Source: Haloarcula mannanilytica (GTDB lineage: Archaea > Halobacteriota > Halobacteria > Halobacteriales > Haloarculaceae). Taken from it: a stretch of DNA of 64,000 nucleotides. Below the pieces are notes generated by a model. It was given only the letters and a program-made list of their open reading frames with translations, searched no databases and was not told the DNA's origin. Where the stretch lies: NCBI RefSeq assembly GCF_005406125.1, contig NZ_BIXZ01000011.1, positions 1 through 64,000 of the forward strand. Direction: 5' to 3'. This document shows, piece after piece, positions 35,294 to 43,663 of this stretch. Numbering within the stretch: the stretch's first letter is position 1; each line of letters starts with the position of its first letter. Both the position numbers and the translations under genes were made by a program.

Positions 35294-36172
35294 TCATTCC
35301 TTGATCACCACGCCGAAGCTGAGTCCGGCTGCGAGGTACTTGTTGACCGCGATAAGGAAGATCACGACGGGGACGATCATCGCCGTCGAGGCGGCCGCGA
35401 GCATCCCCCACTCGATCGAGCGGGAGCCGATGAACGAGTAGACGAACAGCGTCACCGGCACGGCTTCGAAGCTCGTCAGCACGAGCCCGAACAGCAACTC
35501 GATCCAGGCGAAAATGAAGCTGATGATGGCGACCGAGAAGATCCCGGGCTTGGCCGCCGGGAGGACGACCTTCCTGAAGCCCTGGAACTGGGTCGCGCCG
35601 TCGACCCGGGCCGCCTCCTCTAGGGTCTCGGGGATGCCGTCGAAGAACGCCTTCATCACCCAGACAACGAGCGAGAGGTTGATGCTGACGTACATCAGGA
35701 CCATCCCGATGCGCGTGTCGAACAGGTTGAGCTCCCGGAAGATGATGAAGAAGGGGAGCACGACCGCGATGGGCGGGAGCATCCGCGAGGAGAGTATCCA
35801 CACGAGCACGTCCCGCTCCATCGGGATGTCGTACCGCGAGAGGACGTACGCGGCGGGCACGCCGATCAACAGCACGAGGACGACCGACGCCGACACCATA
35901 ATCAGGCTGTTGGCGAAGGCCTCGACGAACCCGGAGTCCTGAAACAGTTGGATGTAGTTGTACACCGTCGGCAGGAAGATCCAGTCCGGCGGCAGCGAGT
36001 TCGCTGTTCCGGGCGGCTTCAGCGACATCGAGGCGAGCCAGTACAGCGGGAACAGCACGATGAACGACCACGTCAGCAAGATGGTGTGGCGAACGGCCGT
36101 GACGAGTGTCTCCCGCGTGTCCTTGTCGAGGCGCTGTGACGCGGTTGCAGAGTCGCCGTCTGTCGTTGCCAT
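35294..36172 (-). CDS. Sugar ABC transporter permease, UgpE/MalG type
   Basis: A 292-residue permease with six hydrophobic helices. The EAA loop (IPETLEEAARVDGATQFQGF) is present and the C-terminus ends in the family's AGLSFGVVIKE-like tail. The ATG at 36172 overlaps the TGA of the partner permease gene (TGATG), which decides the start over the ATG three codons upstream. Confidence 0.92.
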   Translation of the reverse strand: MATTDGDSATASQRLDKDTRETLVTAVRHTILLTWSFIVLFPLYWLASMSLKPPGTANSLPPDWIFLPTVYNYIQLFQDSGFVEAFANSLIMVSASVVLVLLIGVPAAYVLSRYDIPMERDVLVWILSSRMLPPIAVVLPFFIIFRELNLFDTRIGMVLMYVSINLSLVVWVMKAFFDGIPETLEEAARVDGATQFQGFRKVVLPAAKPGIFSVAIISFIFAWIELLFGLVLTSFEAVPVTLFVYSFIGSRSIEWGMLAAASTAMIVPVVIFLIAVNKYLAAGLSFGVVIKE

Positions 36173-37104
36173 CAGTCCCACACCCCCTCGAAGCCGACCT
36201 TCGCAATGATGATGTTACACAGTGCAACGACGAGGACGAGGTAGACGATGGCGATGGCTGCGGCCACCGTTATTTGGTTGTTGATGAACATCTGTTCGTA
36301 GATGTTGATGCTCACGAGCTGGGTCGCCGTCCCTGGTCCACCGCCGGTGAGCCCGTACACCACGCCGAACGTCCGGAACAGGTCGATCAGCCGGATGAGC
36401 GTCGCAACGAACACGACCGGCTTCATGTAGGGGATGATGACGTGGACGTAGCGCCGCCACATCGGCGCGCCGTCGACGCGTGAGGCCTCGATGAGCGTCT
36501 TCGGGACCGACGAGAGGCCGGCGTAGAAGATGATGAACATGAACGGCGTCCAGTTCCACGCGTCGAGGAGAATAACCGTCAGCAGCGGAATGTCCGAGAG
36601 GAAATTCGGCGCTGCGAACGGCGTACCGGTGTTTATGACGTAGGGAATGATGCCGATCTCGCTGTTCAGCATGATCCGGCCGATAGTCGCTAGCGAGACG
36701 GGTGCGACGGCCATCGGAATGATGAACAGCACCCGATAGAACGACTTCGTCCGGTCGGAGCCGACGCCGGCGACGAGCGCGGCCAGGACGAACCCGAGGA
36801 CCGTTTCGAGGAGCAAGGCGCTGACGACGACGGTAATCGTAATGACGAACGAGTGGATCGCGCCGCCGCGGGTAAAGGCCGTCTCGAAGTTCTGCAGGCC
36901 GACGAAATCGGCCGCGAATATATCGAGTGTCGGCTCCGCGATCAGGCTGAGATACAGGTCGTAGGCACCGGGGAAGAAGGTGATCATCACCATCACCGCG
37001 ACCATCGGAGCCATGAACCAGTACGGGAGGTAGTCGTTCCACAGGTCCCGGAGCCTGGCGAAGGTCGATTTGGATGTCGTTTCCGTTTGCGTTGGTGTAC
37101 TCAT
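36172..37104 (-). CDS. Sugar ABC transporter permease, UgpA/MalF type
   Basis: A 310-residue permease with six helices and an EAA loop (VPKTLIEASRVDGAPMWRRY). ATG 37104 is chosen because residues before it are not permease-like and it sits 37 bases after the stop of the binding-protein gene. With the UgpE-type partner it forms the channel of a CUT1-class (oligosaccharide or monosaccharide) importer. Confidence 0.92.
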   Translation of the reverse strand: MSTPTQTETTSKSTFARLRDLWNDYLPYWFMAPMVAVMVMITFFPGAYDLYLSLIAEPTLDIFAADFVGLQNFETAFTRGGAIHSFVITITVVVSALLLETVLGFVLAALVAGVGSDRTKSFYRVLFIIPMAVAPVSLATIGRIMLNSEIGIIPYVINTGTPFAAPNFLSDIPLLTVILLDAWNWTPFMFIIFYAGLSSVPKTLIEASRVDGAPMWRRYVHVIIPYMKPVVFVATLIRLIDLFRTFGVVYGLTGGGPGTATQLVSINIYEQMFINNQITVAAAIAIVYLVLVVALCNIIIAKVGFEGVWD

Positions 37105-37141
37105 TGGTGAGGTAGTGTTGTGGCTCGGATAGGACTGGGTT

Positions 37142-38584
37142 TCAGTTGCTGTAAATGTCCTCGGCAATGGTCGCAGCCTGCGTCATCGCGTCCTCGGCGG
37201 ACTTCTGGCCGGCGATGGCGCGCTGCAGTTCCTCGGAGTAGCGCTGGCCCCATTCCGGGTACTTCCGGTCGAAGGGGTCCGGGGCCGCCGCCTGCAGCGA
37301 TTCGAGCGTGACCTGCGCGAAGTTCTCGCCCACCTGCGAGCGGAACTCGTCGTTCTCCCAGACGGACTGGCGGACGGAGAACGCGGCGTCGCCCTCGATG
37401 TGCATCCAGGTGTTGGTCGGCTGCGAGGACGCCCACACCATGAACAGGAACGCCTGCTCAGAGTTCTGGGCGTTTTTCGACGTGGAGATCTGCCAGTTGA
37501 ACGCGTTGGGCGAGAACTGGCCGTCTTCCGGACTCGGCACCTTTGCGATACCGATGTTGTCCGCCACCGAGGAGTCAGAGCCGGTGAGCCCGGGCCAGAA
37601 GAGGTTCGCATCGGAGACGATGTGGCCGGCACGTCCCTCCTGCATCGTCGAGAGCACGTCCGACCAGGTCTGGGTCGAGGCCCCTTCGGGACCGTAGTCC
37701 TGCAGCAGGCTGACGTACCATTCTGCGGCATTGATGACGCCGTCGGAATCGAGGCCGGAATCGTCGGGGAAACTGTCCCACAGCTGTGCGCCGTTCTGGC
37801 GCAGGAACGTGTTCAGGACGTAGATGTTCATCCCGTATCCCTTGTCGCCGCGGCCGACGGTACCGACGACATCCGACTCGTTCTCGTGGATGGTCTGTGC
37901 GTTCTGGCGGAACTCTTCGAGCGTCTCCGCGACCTCCAGGTCGTGTTTGTCGTAGAGGTCCGTGCGGTAGAACTGCGTCTGAACCTCGACAGTGATCGGC
38001 ATCCCGGTCCAGGTGTCGCTGTAGCCGCCACCGTGGGCCTGCCACCGCGATGCTTCAAAGAGGTCGTCGGTGTTGTACCAGTCTTCGTCGAAGAGGCTCT
38101 CATCCTCGAAGAACGGGTCGAGCGGCTGGATCCAGCCTTCCTCACGGAACTGGTTGACGACCTGGTCCATGTAGAAGACATCGAACTGTCCAGCCCCGGT
38201 GCTCACGTCGGTCTGGCGCTTGGTTCGGAACTGCTGTTCCGGCAACACGTTCCAGACGACATCGATGCCGGTCAGCTCCTCGAAGACCGGGACTGCTGGC
38301 TTGATGGCTGAAACCCATGGGTGCTGGACGGCACCAATATTGATCGAGGAGCCTTCGAACTGCCGCCAATCGATATCGGCGTCCTCGTACTCGCTCAGAG
38401 GAATCGCCAGCTCACCGTCGCCGCTACTGGTGCCGTCGGTACCGGTCCCGCCGTCGCTGCCACCACTGGAACCGTCACTCCCGCTACCGTCGCCACCGTC
38501 GCCGCCTCGCGTACAGCCCGCGAGACCGCCGAGTAGTCCGACACCTGTCGCTTTCAGAAATTTCCGCCTGTTGGGTCTGGTCAT
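37142..38584 (-). CDS. Sugar ABC transporter substrate-binding lipoprotein (family 1)
   Basis: A 480-residue extracellular binding protein. The Tat motif (RRKFLK, residues 6-11) and lipobox with Cys24 are followed by a Gly/Ser/Asp-rich linker of about 40 residues, then a family 1 solute-binding domain (INIGAVQHPWVSAIKPAVPVF; VVWNVLPEQQ). It leads the run binding protein, permease, permease, ATPase, aldolase, kinase. Given that run, L-rhamnose or a rhamnosylated oligomer is the likely cargo (inference). A TTTATTATC stretch about 44 bases upstream and a GGGGTGAGG just before the ATG suggest a short leader with a ribosome-binding site. Confidence 0.9.
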   Translation of the reverse strand: MTRPNRRKFLKATGVGLLGGLAGCTRGGDGGDGSGSDGSSGGSDGGTGTDGTSSGDGELAIPLSEYEDADIDWRQFEGSSINIGAVQHPWVSAIKPAVPVFEELTGIDVVWNVLPEQQFRTKRQTDVSTGAGQFDVFYMDQVVNQFREEGWIQPLDPFFEDESLFDEDWYNTDDLFEASRWQAHGGGYSDTWTGMPITVEVQTQFYRTDLYDKHDLEVAETLEEFRQNAQTIHENESDVVGTVGRGDKGYGMNIYVLNTFLRQNGAQLWDSFPDDSGLDSDGVINAAEWYVSLLQDYGPEGASTQTWSDVLSTMQEGRAGHIVSDANLFWPGLTGSDSSVADNIGIAKVPSPEDGQFSPNAFNWQISTSKNAQNSEQAFLFMVWASSQPTNTWMHIEGDAAFSVRQSVWENDEFRSQVGENFAQVTLESLQAAAPDPFDRKYPEWGQRYSEELQRAIAGQKSAEDAMTQAATIAEDIYSN

Positions 38585-38935
38585 GTCAGTTGGCCTCACC
38601 CCGTACCGAATTACCGATAGATAATAAAGGTAATCATCTGTAACGTAGAATACCCATCTCGGTCGGAGAAGATAGATGTAAAGCAGCGGTCGAAGCCCCG
38701 AGAAGTCGGTTTTGGACCGCGTGCGGGGAACCGTGGCAAGATTTTAATATGCGGTCCGAAAACATCGATAGTACGGATCGACGCCGAGTCCGCTGTGTAC
38801 GCTCGCCGTTCAACTCGACGATGCGGCCGGTGACGGCGGACGACGGCACAACCTACTCATGACCCGAGCCACACCAATGCACGGCCGAAGTACCGATGCA
38901 GTGACGACCACGCTCCGCCACAGGGAGGACGACTG

Positions 38936-39970
38936 ATGCGTGCAAGCACATTGACCGATGTCGGCGAGATTACTGTCGAAGAGCGGGATCGACCGGACCC
39001 AGCGGACGACGAGGTCCTCGTTCAGGTCGGTGCCTGCAGTGTCTGTATGACCGACTATCACATGTACCACGGCACCTTCGCCGCCGAAACGCCGCTTGTC
39101 TTGGGCCACGAGGGGGCCGGAACCGTCGCGGAAGTCGGGTCCGATGTCGACAGCTTCTCCGTCGGAGACCGCGTCGCCATCAACCCCACCGTTCCCTGTA
39201 ACGCCTGTTCGTACTGCAAGAAGGGGGAGACGCACCTCTGTGAGAACAACACGAGCATCGGCGGTGCCGGTGACACCATCCTCGACGGGGCCTTCGCCGA
39301 GTACGTCCGCGTCCCGGCTATCAACGTCGAGGACATCGGCGAGATGTCCTTCGAGCGGGCCGCCCTCGCCGAACCACTCGCCTGCTGTGTTCACGGTGTC
39401 GAGCAGGCCGATATCAAACCGGGCGACAGTGTCGGGATCATCGGTGCGGGACCCATCGGCCTGTTACTCCTGCAGGCGTTCCGCAACGCAGGGGCTGCCC
39501 CAATCGTCGTCTCCGAACTCGACGACGAACGGCGCGAACTGGCCGCTGACCTCGGTGCGGACGCGGTTGTCGACCCCAACGAGGAAGACCCGGAGACGGC
39601 GATTCCCGAAGCGGCCGGCGGGCCGGTCGATGTCGGTGCTGAAGCAATCGGGCTCGTCCCGACAATCAAGCAGGCCAACGCCGTGACAGCGCCCGGCGGC
39701 TTGACGCTCATCTTCGGCGTCCCCGATCAGGAGGCGACGATGGAGATCAGTCCCTTCGACGTTTTCTTCGACGAGGTCGACTACCGGGGGTCGTTCTCAC
39801 TGACGACTGAGGACTTCGAGCGAGCGGTGACAATGCTCCAGCACGACCGCATCGACGCCGAGCGGCTCATCACGGAACGCATCGGCCTCGATGACCTTCC
39901 GACGGCCTTTGAACGGATGGGTAACGCCGAGGGGCTGAAGAAAGTCGTCATCCCGGGTGACGGCGAGTAA
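38936..39970 (+). CDS. Zinc-dependent medium-chain dehydrogenase
   Basis: A 344-residue alcohol dehydrogenase with catalytic-zinc residues in CSVCMTDYH and GHEGAG, structural-zinc cysteines in CNACSYCKKGETHLC, and a GAGPIGLLL nucleotide loop. It differs from the sorbitol-type copy at 28704 in the substrate side (VCMTDYHMYHGTFAAETP). It is read away from the sugar importer and has no co-directional partner close by. Oxidation of a sugar, sugar acid or lactaldehyde is possible; the substrate is not evident. Confidence 0.85.
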   Translation: MRASTLTDVGEITVEERDRPDPADDEVLVQVGACSVCMTDYHMYHGTFAAETPLVLGHEGAGTVAEVGSDVDSFSVGDRVAINPTVPCNACSYCKKGETHLCENNTSIGGAGDTILDGAFAEYVRVPAINVEDIGEMSFERAALAEPLACCVHGVEQADIKPGDSVGIIGAGPIGLLLLQAFRNAGAAPIVVSELDDERRELAADLGADAVVDPNEEDPETAIPEAAGGPVDVGAEAIGLVPTIKQANAVTAPGGLTLIFGVPDQEATMEISPFDVFFDEVDYRGSFSLTTEDFERAVTMLQHDRIDAERLITERIGLDDLPTAFERMGNAEGLKKVVIPGDGE

Positions 39971-40139
39971 GCGAGTTCCACCATGTCGATACGGCTGCTG
40001 ACAACGCTGTCGTCGTTGTGCTTGGCGACAGAGCCGGTACGGGTGCAACAGACGGATTCGAAGCCCCAGCCGCTGCCGTGTCAGCACTTTGTAGAATAGG
40101 AAACGATACTACCACTTCCGAAACGGTCTGGCTAGCCTG

Positions 40140-40223
40140 ATAGTGATTCTTGTAGCGATTTACCGGTACGGGCCGACCCTCCAGGGGCGGCGCTATCCGG
40201 AAATAATCGACAAGAATCACTAT
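40140..40223. mobile_element. MITE-like 84-bp element with perfect 14-bp terminal repeats
   Basis: ATAGTGATTCTTGT at 40140-40153 is repeated in perfect inversion at 40210-40223, and pairing continues inwards imperfectly (CGATTTaCCGG against CGATTATTTCCGG). The interior is GC-rich and too short for a gene. This is the shape of a non-autonomous transposon; its repeat is unrelated to the element at 26655. No clear target-site duplication is visible. Confidence 0.6.
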
Positions 40224-40384
40224 GAGTCCTGTTTACCTCGGATTGTGATCTAACTCCGAGGCGTGATAGCGTTCTGTAGAGAAGAACAAGTAAATTCCGC
40301 GGGCTGTAGATCGTAATAACCCAATTAATGCTGATAGATGGTGAACAATTTCCTATGTGGATAGTTCACATGAGAATATTTGTT

Positions 40385-40400
40385 CTGTTCTGATGAACAG
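40385..40400. promoter_or_regulatory. Palindrome next to the IclR promoter (candidate autoregulatory operator)
   Basis: CTGTTC-TGAT-GAACAG is a perfect dyad that abuts the TATA box at 40403-40410, where a bound factor would affect TBP/TFB loading. Further GTTCT-N7-AGAAC (40271-40287) and GTGAAC-N17-GTTCAC (40341-40369) dyads lie upstream. Confidence 0.5.
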
Positions 40401-40402
40401 CC

Positions 40403-40410
40403 TTTTTATC
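40403..40410 (+). promoter_or_regulatory. TATA box for the IclR gene
   Basis: TTTTTATC centred about 27 bases before the ATG at 40434, implying a leaderless message. Confidence 0.55.
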
Positions 40411-40433
40411 TGTCCGGTTGTATGATCGGTAAC

Positions 40434-41201
40434 ATGACCGACGAACCCAAATATGCTGTCGAAGCGACCCAGACATCGTTGGCTATTCTCGAAGCGCTGG
40501 TAGATTCGAACGATCCCGTTGGCGTCACGGCGCTCGCGGATATCGTCGGCGTTTCAAAGAGTGTCGCCCACAACCACCTTTCGACACTGCGTGCGGCCGG
40601 GTACGCAGTCAAGCGGTCGGACCGATACGAGGCGTCGCTCCGGCCGTTGGCTCTCGGTGAGCGAACGCGTGACGGGTTCGGTTTCTATCAGGCGGCCAAA
40701 CAGCAACTGGACAATCTCGCGGCGGCGACAGGGGAGACTGCGACGCTGTTTGTCCTCGAAGAGCGGGGCGGGGTGCCGGTGTCGATCTCCGAACCCGAGG
40801 GCGGCTGGTCCGCGCCGTTCCATGCGGGCGAACGACTGCCACTCCACGTAAACGCCCCGGGAAAGGCGATTCTAGCGTCACTAGCGAGTGATCGCGTGGA
40901 TAGGATACTCGACGAGACGGATCTCGTGGCCCCGACAAGCGCGACGATCGTGGACCCAGCGGAACTCACCGACGAACTGCGCCAGATCCGCGATGACGGT
41001 GTTGCGTTCTGCAGAGGTGAACAATACGAGGGGATTATCGGCGTTGCTGCCCCGCTCCCGCAGATCAACGGTAGCCGGACTGCCGCACTGGGTGTCTGTG
41101 GTCCCGTTAACCGTCTGAACGGACGATACCTCCGAGAAGATATCACTGGACAAGTTCTCAGCACGACGAAGTCCATACAGGTCGACCTCACAGCGAATTG
41201 A
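40434..41201 (+). CDS. IclR-family transcriptional regulator (in the sugar-utilisation locus)
   Basis: A 255-residue regulator with an N-terminal winged helix (VTALADIVGVSKSVAHNHLSTL, residues about 32-53) and a C-terminal effector-binding GAF-like IclR domain (LHVNAPGKAILASL and EGIIGVAAPLPQING). ATG 40434 is chosen by the TATA spacing and by the family's usual N-terminus (AVEATQTSLAILEAL). IclR regulators commonly control aromatic and sugar-acid catabolism. Its central position makes it the best candidate regulator of the pectin/rhamnose genes. The other IclR at 62931 is a paralogue. Confidence 0.9.
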   Translation: MTDEPKYAVEATQTSLAILEALVDSNDPVGVTALADIVGVSKSVAHNHLSTLRAAGYAVKRSDRYEASLRPLALGERTRDGFGFYQAAKQQLDNLAAATGETATLFVLEERGGVPVSISEPEGGWSAPFHAGERLPLHVNAPGKAILASLASDRVDRILDETDLVAPTSATIVDPAELTDELRQIRDDGVAFCRGEQYEGIIGVAAPLPQINGSRTAALGVCGPVNRLNGRYLREDITGQVLSTTKSIQVDLTAN

Positions 41202-41764
41202 GCGGTCGAAAACCTGGTTCGAAATCATAACGTGTGTACCACTGTTATTCCCCGCATCTAGCACCCCACCCGTTTGACTGCACAAGAGCTGCGTGGTAGT
41301 CCAAGCATTCGAAGAGAGTAGCGCCAGTTACGAAGTCGGTGTCCCTGCCAGGATGCCTACCGCCAGCGTAAAACTACCGACGGACGCGGGTCCGATTCCA
41401 CAACAGGCCCAATTCCTTTAAATAGAACAGTATTTTGCATAAATGTACTTGCTCACTCCAGGATCAGTGCTGCCCTCACGGACGACACATCCCAGCATGC
41501 ACAATGAACAGCCGAATGGTACGGTAGAGACAGTATATCGTCTGAAACCCGAACTCGCTTACAGAACGGTAAAAAATAGATTCTGGAAGCCTAAGACCAG
41601 AGTTGTCGTATCGTTCTATACAATAGAACGACGGTGATATCAGTAACCACTGGCATGTGTTCGGTAGCCCGTTCGATATCGTCACAGCGGGAGACCTACC
41701 GCGGAAGCGACAGAGGTCGATTCTAGTGACAATTGTTATACCATCGTGTCCAGAATCAAAGCGT
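41202..41764. other. 563-bp intergenic region between IclR and the Gfo/Idh gene
   Basis: It holds a perfect dyad TCGTTCTAT-ACA-ATAGAACGA at 41611-41631, a related half-site (ATAGAACAG, near 41420), and a TATA box (GTTATA, 41735-41740) 27 bases before the next gene. Small frames here show no recognisable protein. Confidence 0.5.
41611..41631. promoter_or_regulatory. Perfect 9-bp dyad upstream of the Gfo/Idh operon (candidate operator)
   Basis: TCGTTCTAT, three bases, ATAGAACGA. It shares the GTTCT/AGAAC core with the dyads in front of the IclR gene, so one regulator might use both sets. It lies about 105 bases upstream of the TATA box at 41735. Confidence 0.45.
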
Positions 41765-42874
41765 ATGTCACATCGAGTTGCTGTTATCGGCACCGGTACC
41801 GATCCAGATGACCCCGACCAAGACGGCTACGCGATGGCGTATCACCACGCCGCGGCCTACGAGAAACTCCCCGCGTGTGACCTCGTCGCGTGTGCTGACA
41901 TCGTCCCCGAGAACGCCGAAGCGTTCGCCGACGAGTTCGATATCCCGGACGAGAACGTCTTCGAAGACTCCGACGGACTGCTCCGGGAAGTCGAACCCGA
42001 CATCGTCTCCGTGTGTGTGCCCCCGTCAGTCCACGCCACCATCGCAATCGACTGTATCCGTTCAGGTGTCGTGGAAGCGGTTCACTGCGAGAAACCGATG
42101 GCCGACAGCTACGGCGGGGCACGCATGATGGCACAGGAAGCCGCCCACCACGACGTGCAACTGACGTTTAACCATCAGCGGCGGTTCAGTGACGCGGTCA
42201 GAACGGCGAAGGAACTCCTCGATACCGGCGAAATCGGCGACCTCGAACGGATCGAGTTCGCGGCCCCGGTCGGACTCTTCGATTACGGCACACACTCGTT
42301 CGACCTCTGTAACTACTTCAACGATGAGGTCCCGGCCGACTGGGCGATGGGGCAGATCGACTACAGCGAGGAGAACGTCCTCTTCGGGACGCACAACGAG
42401 AACCAGGCCGTCGTTCTCTGGGAGTACGAGAACGGCGTCACCGGTCTCGCAACGAGCGACAGCACGGACACCGGCGGTCCGACGAACGCGGTCGGCTGTC
42501 ACCACCGATTGATCGGTACCCACGGGACTATCGAACTCGGGCCGTCCGGCGATAACGACGAGAGTCTGCCGACGCTGCGAATCCGCCGTGCCGGGGACGA
42601 GGAATGGGAATCGGTCCAGACCGAAGACGGGCTACACGACTGGGCATTCATCGACCGCGCGATTGCCGAATCCGTCCGCTGTCTCGAAGCCGACGAGGAA
42701 CCGGAACTGAGCGCGGAGAACGCGCTGAACGCGACCGAGTTGATCTTCGCCGCCTACGAGTCATCTCGCCGACGCGGTCGTGTCGACTTACCGCTCGATA
42801 TCGATGACAACCCGCTCGAAGCGATGGTTGACTCTGGAGCCCTGTCTCCTGCCCCGACCACGGGAGAGGAATGA
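41765..42874 (+). CDS. Gfo/Idh/MocA-family sugar oxidoreductase
   Basis: A 369-residue NAD(P)-dependent oxidoreductase: an N-terminal Rossmann fold (VAVIGTGTD), the EKP motif in AVHCEKPMADSYGG and a C-terminal substrate domain (FNHQRRFSDAV; DYGTHSFDLCNYF). The family oxidises or reduces sugars, inositols and sugar acids. ATG 41765 follows a TATA element by 27 bases (leaderless). The next gene starts immediately after its stop, so the two form a unit acting on the same pathway, probably a sugar or uronate derivative. Confidence 0.87.
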   Translation: MSHRVAVIGTGTDPDDPDQDGYAMAYHHAAAYEKLPACDLVACADIVPENAEAFADEFDIPDENVFEDSDGLLREVEPDIVSVCVPPSVHATIAIDCIRSGVVEAVHCEKPMADSYGGARMMAQEAAHHDVQLTFNHQRRFSDAVRTAKELLDTGEIGDLERIEFAAPVGLFDYGTHSFDLCNYFNDEVPADWAMGQIDYSEENVLFGTHNENQAVVLWEYENGVTGLATSDSTDTGGPTNAVGCHHRLIGTHGTIELGPSGDNDESLPTLRIRRAGDEEWESVQTEDGLHDWAFIDRAIAESVRCLEADEEPELSAENALNATELIFAAYESSRRRGRVDLPLDIDDNPLEAMVDSGALSPAPTTGEE

Positions 42875-43627
42875 ATGCCGCGCGTATCAGTCTGCCTGGA
42901 GATGGTGTACGACGACGAGCCGTTCCACGAGCGAATTACCCGGGCCGCCGAGGCGGGGGCCGATGCCGTCGAGTTCTGGGACTGGCGCGGGAAGGACATG
43001 GACCGTCTCGACACCGTCGCAGCGGATGTCGATATTCCCATCATCAGCTGTGTCGCAGGCGGGACGTTGACTGACCCCAACGTAACTGACGAGGCCGTCG
43101 AGACGCTACGCGAATCGATTACGATGGCGGGGGACCGAGATATCCCGACACTCATCGTGACGACCGGGCCAGACCAGGAAGAGATCCCACGGACGACCCA
43201 GCACGAGACCATCGTCGAAACCCTCTCCCGTGTCGCGTCCGACGCCGAATCGGCAGGCGTGACGCTCCTGCTGGAGCCGTTGAATACGGCAGTCGACCAC
43301 CCCGACTACTACCTTGCGTCATCCGACGAAGGCTTCGAGATTATCGACGAAGTCGACTCGCCGAACGTCGGGTTGCTGTACGATGTGTATCATCAACAGA
43401 TCACCGAGGGCAACGTCATCCAGACCATCACGGCGAACATCGACCGAATCGGGCACATTCACGTGGCAGACGTACCCGGACGGAACGAGCCCGGCACCGG
43501 CGAACTCAACTACGAGAACGTCTTCGCGGCGATAGACCGGACGGAGTACGACGGCTACGTTGGATGTGAATTCTCGCCGGTCGGCGATGCCGATGCAGCC
43601 ATGGCCGACGTGCTGGACTGGCGTTGA
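42875..43627 (+). CDS. Hydroxypyruvate-isomerase-like TIM-barrel protein
   Basis: A 250-residue xylose-isomerase-like TIM barrel. The Hyi family pattern is strong: LLLEPLNTAVDHPDYYL, LLYDVYHQQITEGN, IGHIHVADVPGRNEPGTGELNY and GYVGCEFSPV, including the Glu residues of EPLN and CEF that act in isomerisation. Members isomerise hydroxypyruvate/tartronate semialdehyde or 2-oxo-tetronates. It is coupled to the Gfo/Idh gene (start one base after its stop). It is too short and of the wrong type to be L-rhamnose isomerase. Confidence 0.87.
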   Translation: MPRVSVCLEMVYDDEPFHERITRAAEAGADAVEFWDWRGKDMDRLDTVAADVDIPIISCVAGGTLTDPNVTDEAVETLRESITMAGDRDIPTLIVTTGPDQEEIPRTTQHETIVETLSRVASDAESAGVTLLLEPLNTAVDHPDYYLASSDEGFEIIDEVDSPNVGLLYDVYHQQITEGNVIQTITANIDRIGHIHVADVPGRNEPGTGELNYENVFAAIDRTEYDGYVGCEFSPVGDADAAMADVLDWR

Positions 43628-43663
43628 CGGGAGTGGCGCGGACCTGCCGGCCACTCGTCGCTC

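Larger units (their letters stand above)
39971..40433. other. 463-bp intergenic region upstream of the IclR gene
   Basis: It contains the hairpin element at 40140-40223, then three GTTC/GAAC-type dyads (40271-40287, 40341-40369, 40385-40400) and a TATA box at 40403-40410 for the IclR gene. No open frame is convincing. Confidence 0.55.

Noticed and set aside
42875-43627. L-rhamnose isomerase
   Set aside because: The protein is 250 residues with a clear hydroxypyruvate-isomerase pattern; rhamnose isomerases are over 400 residues.
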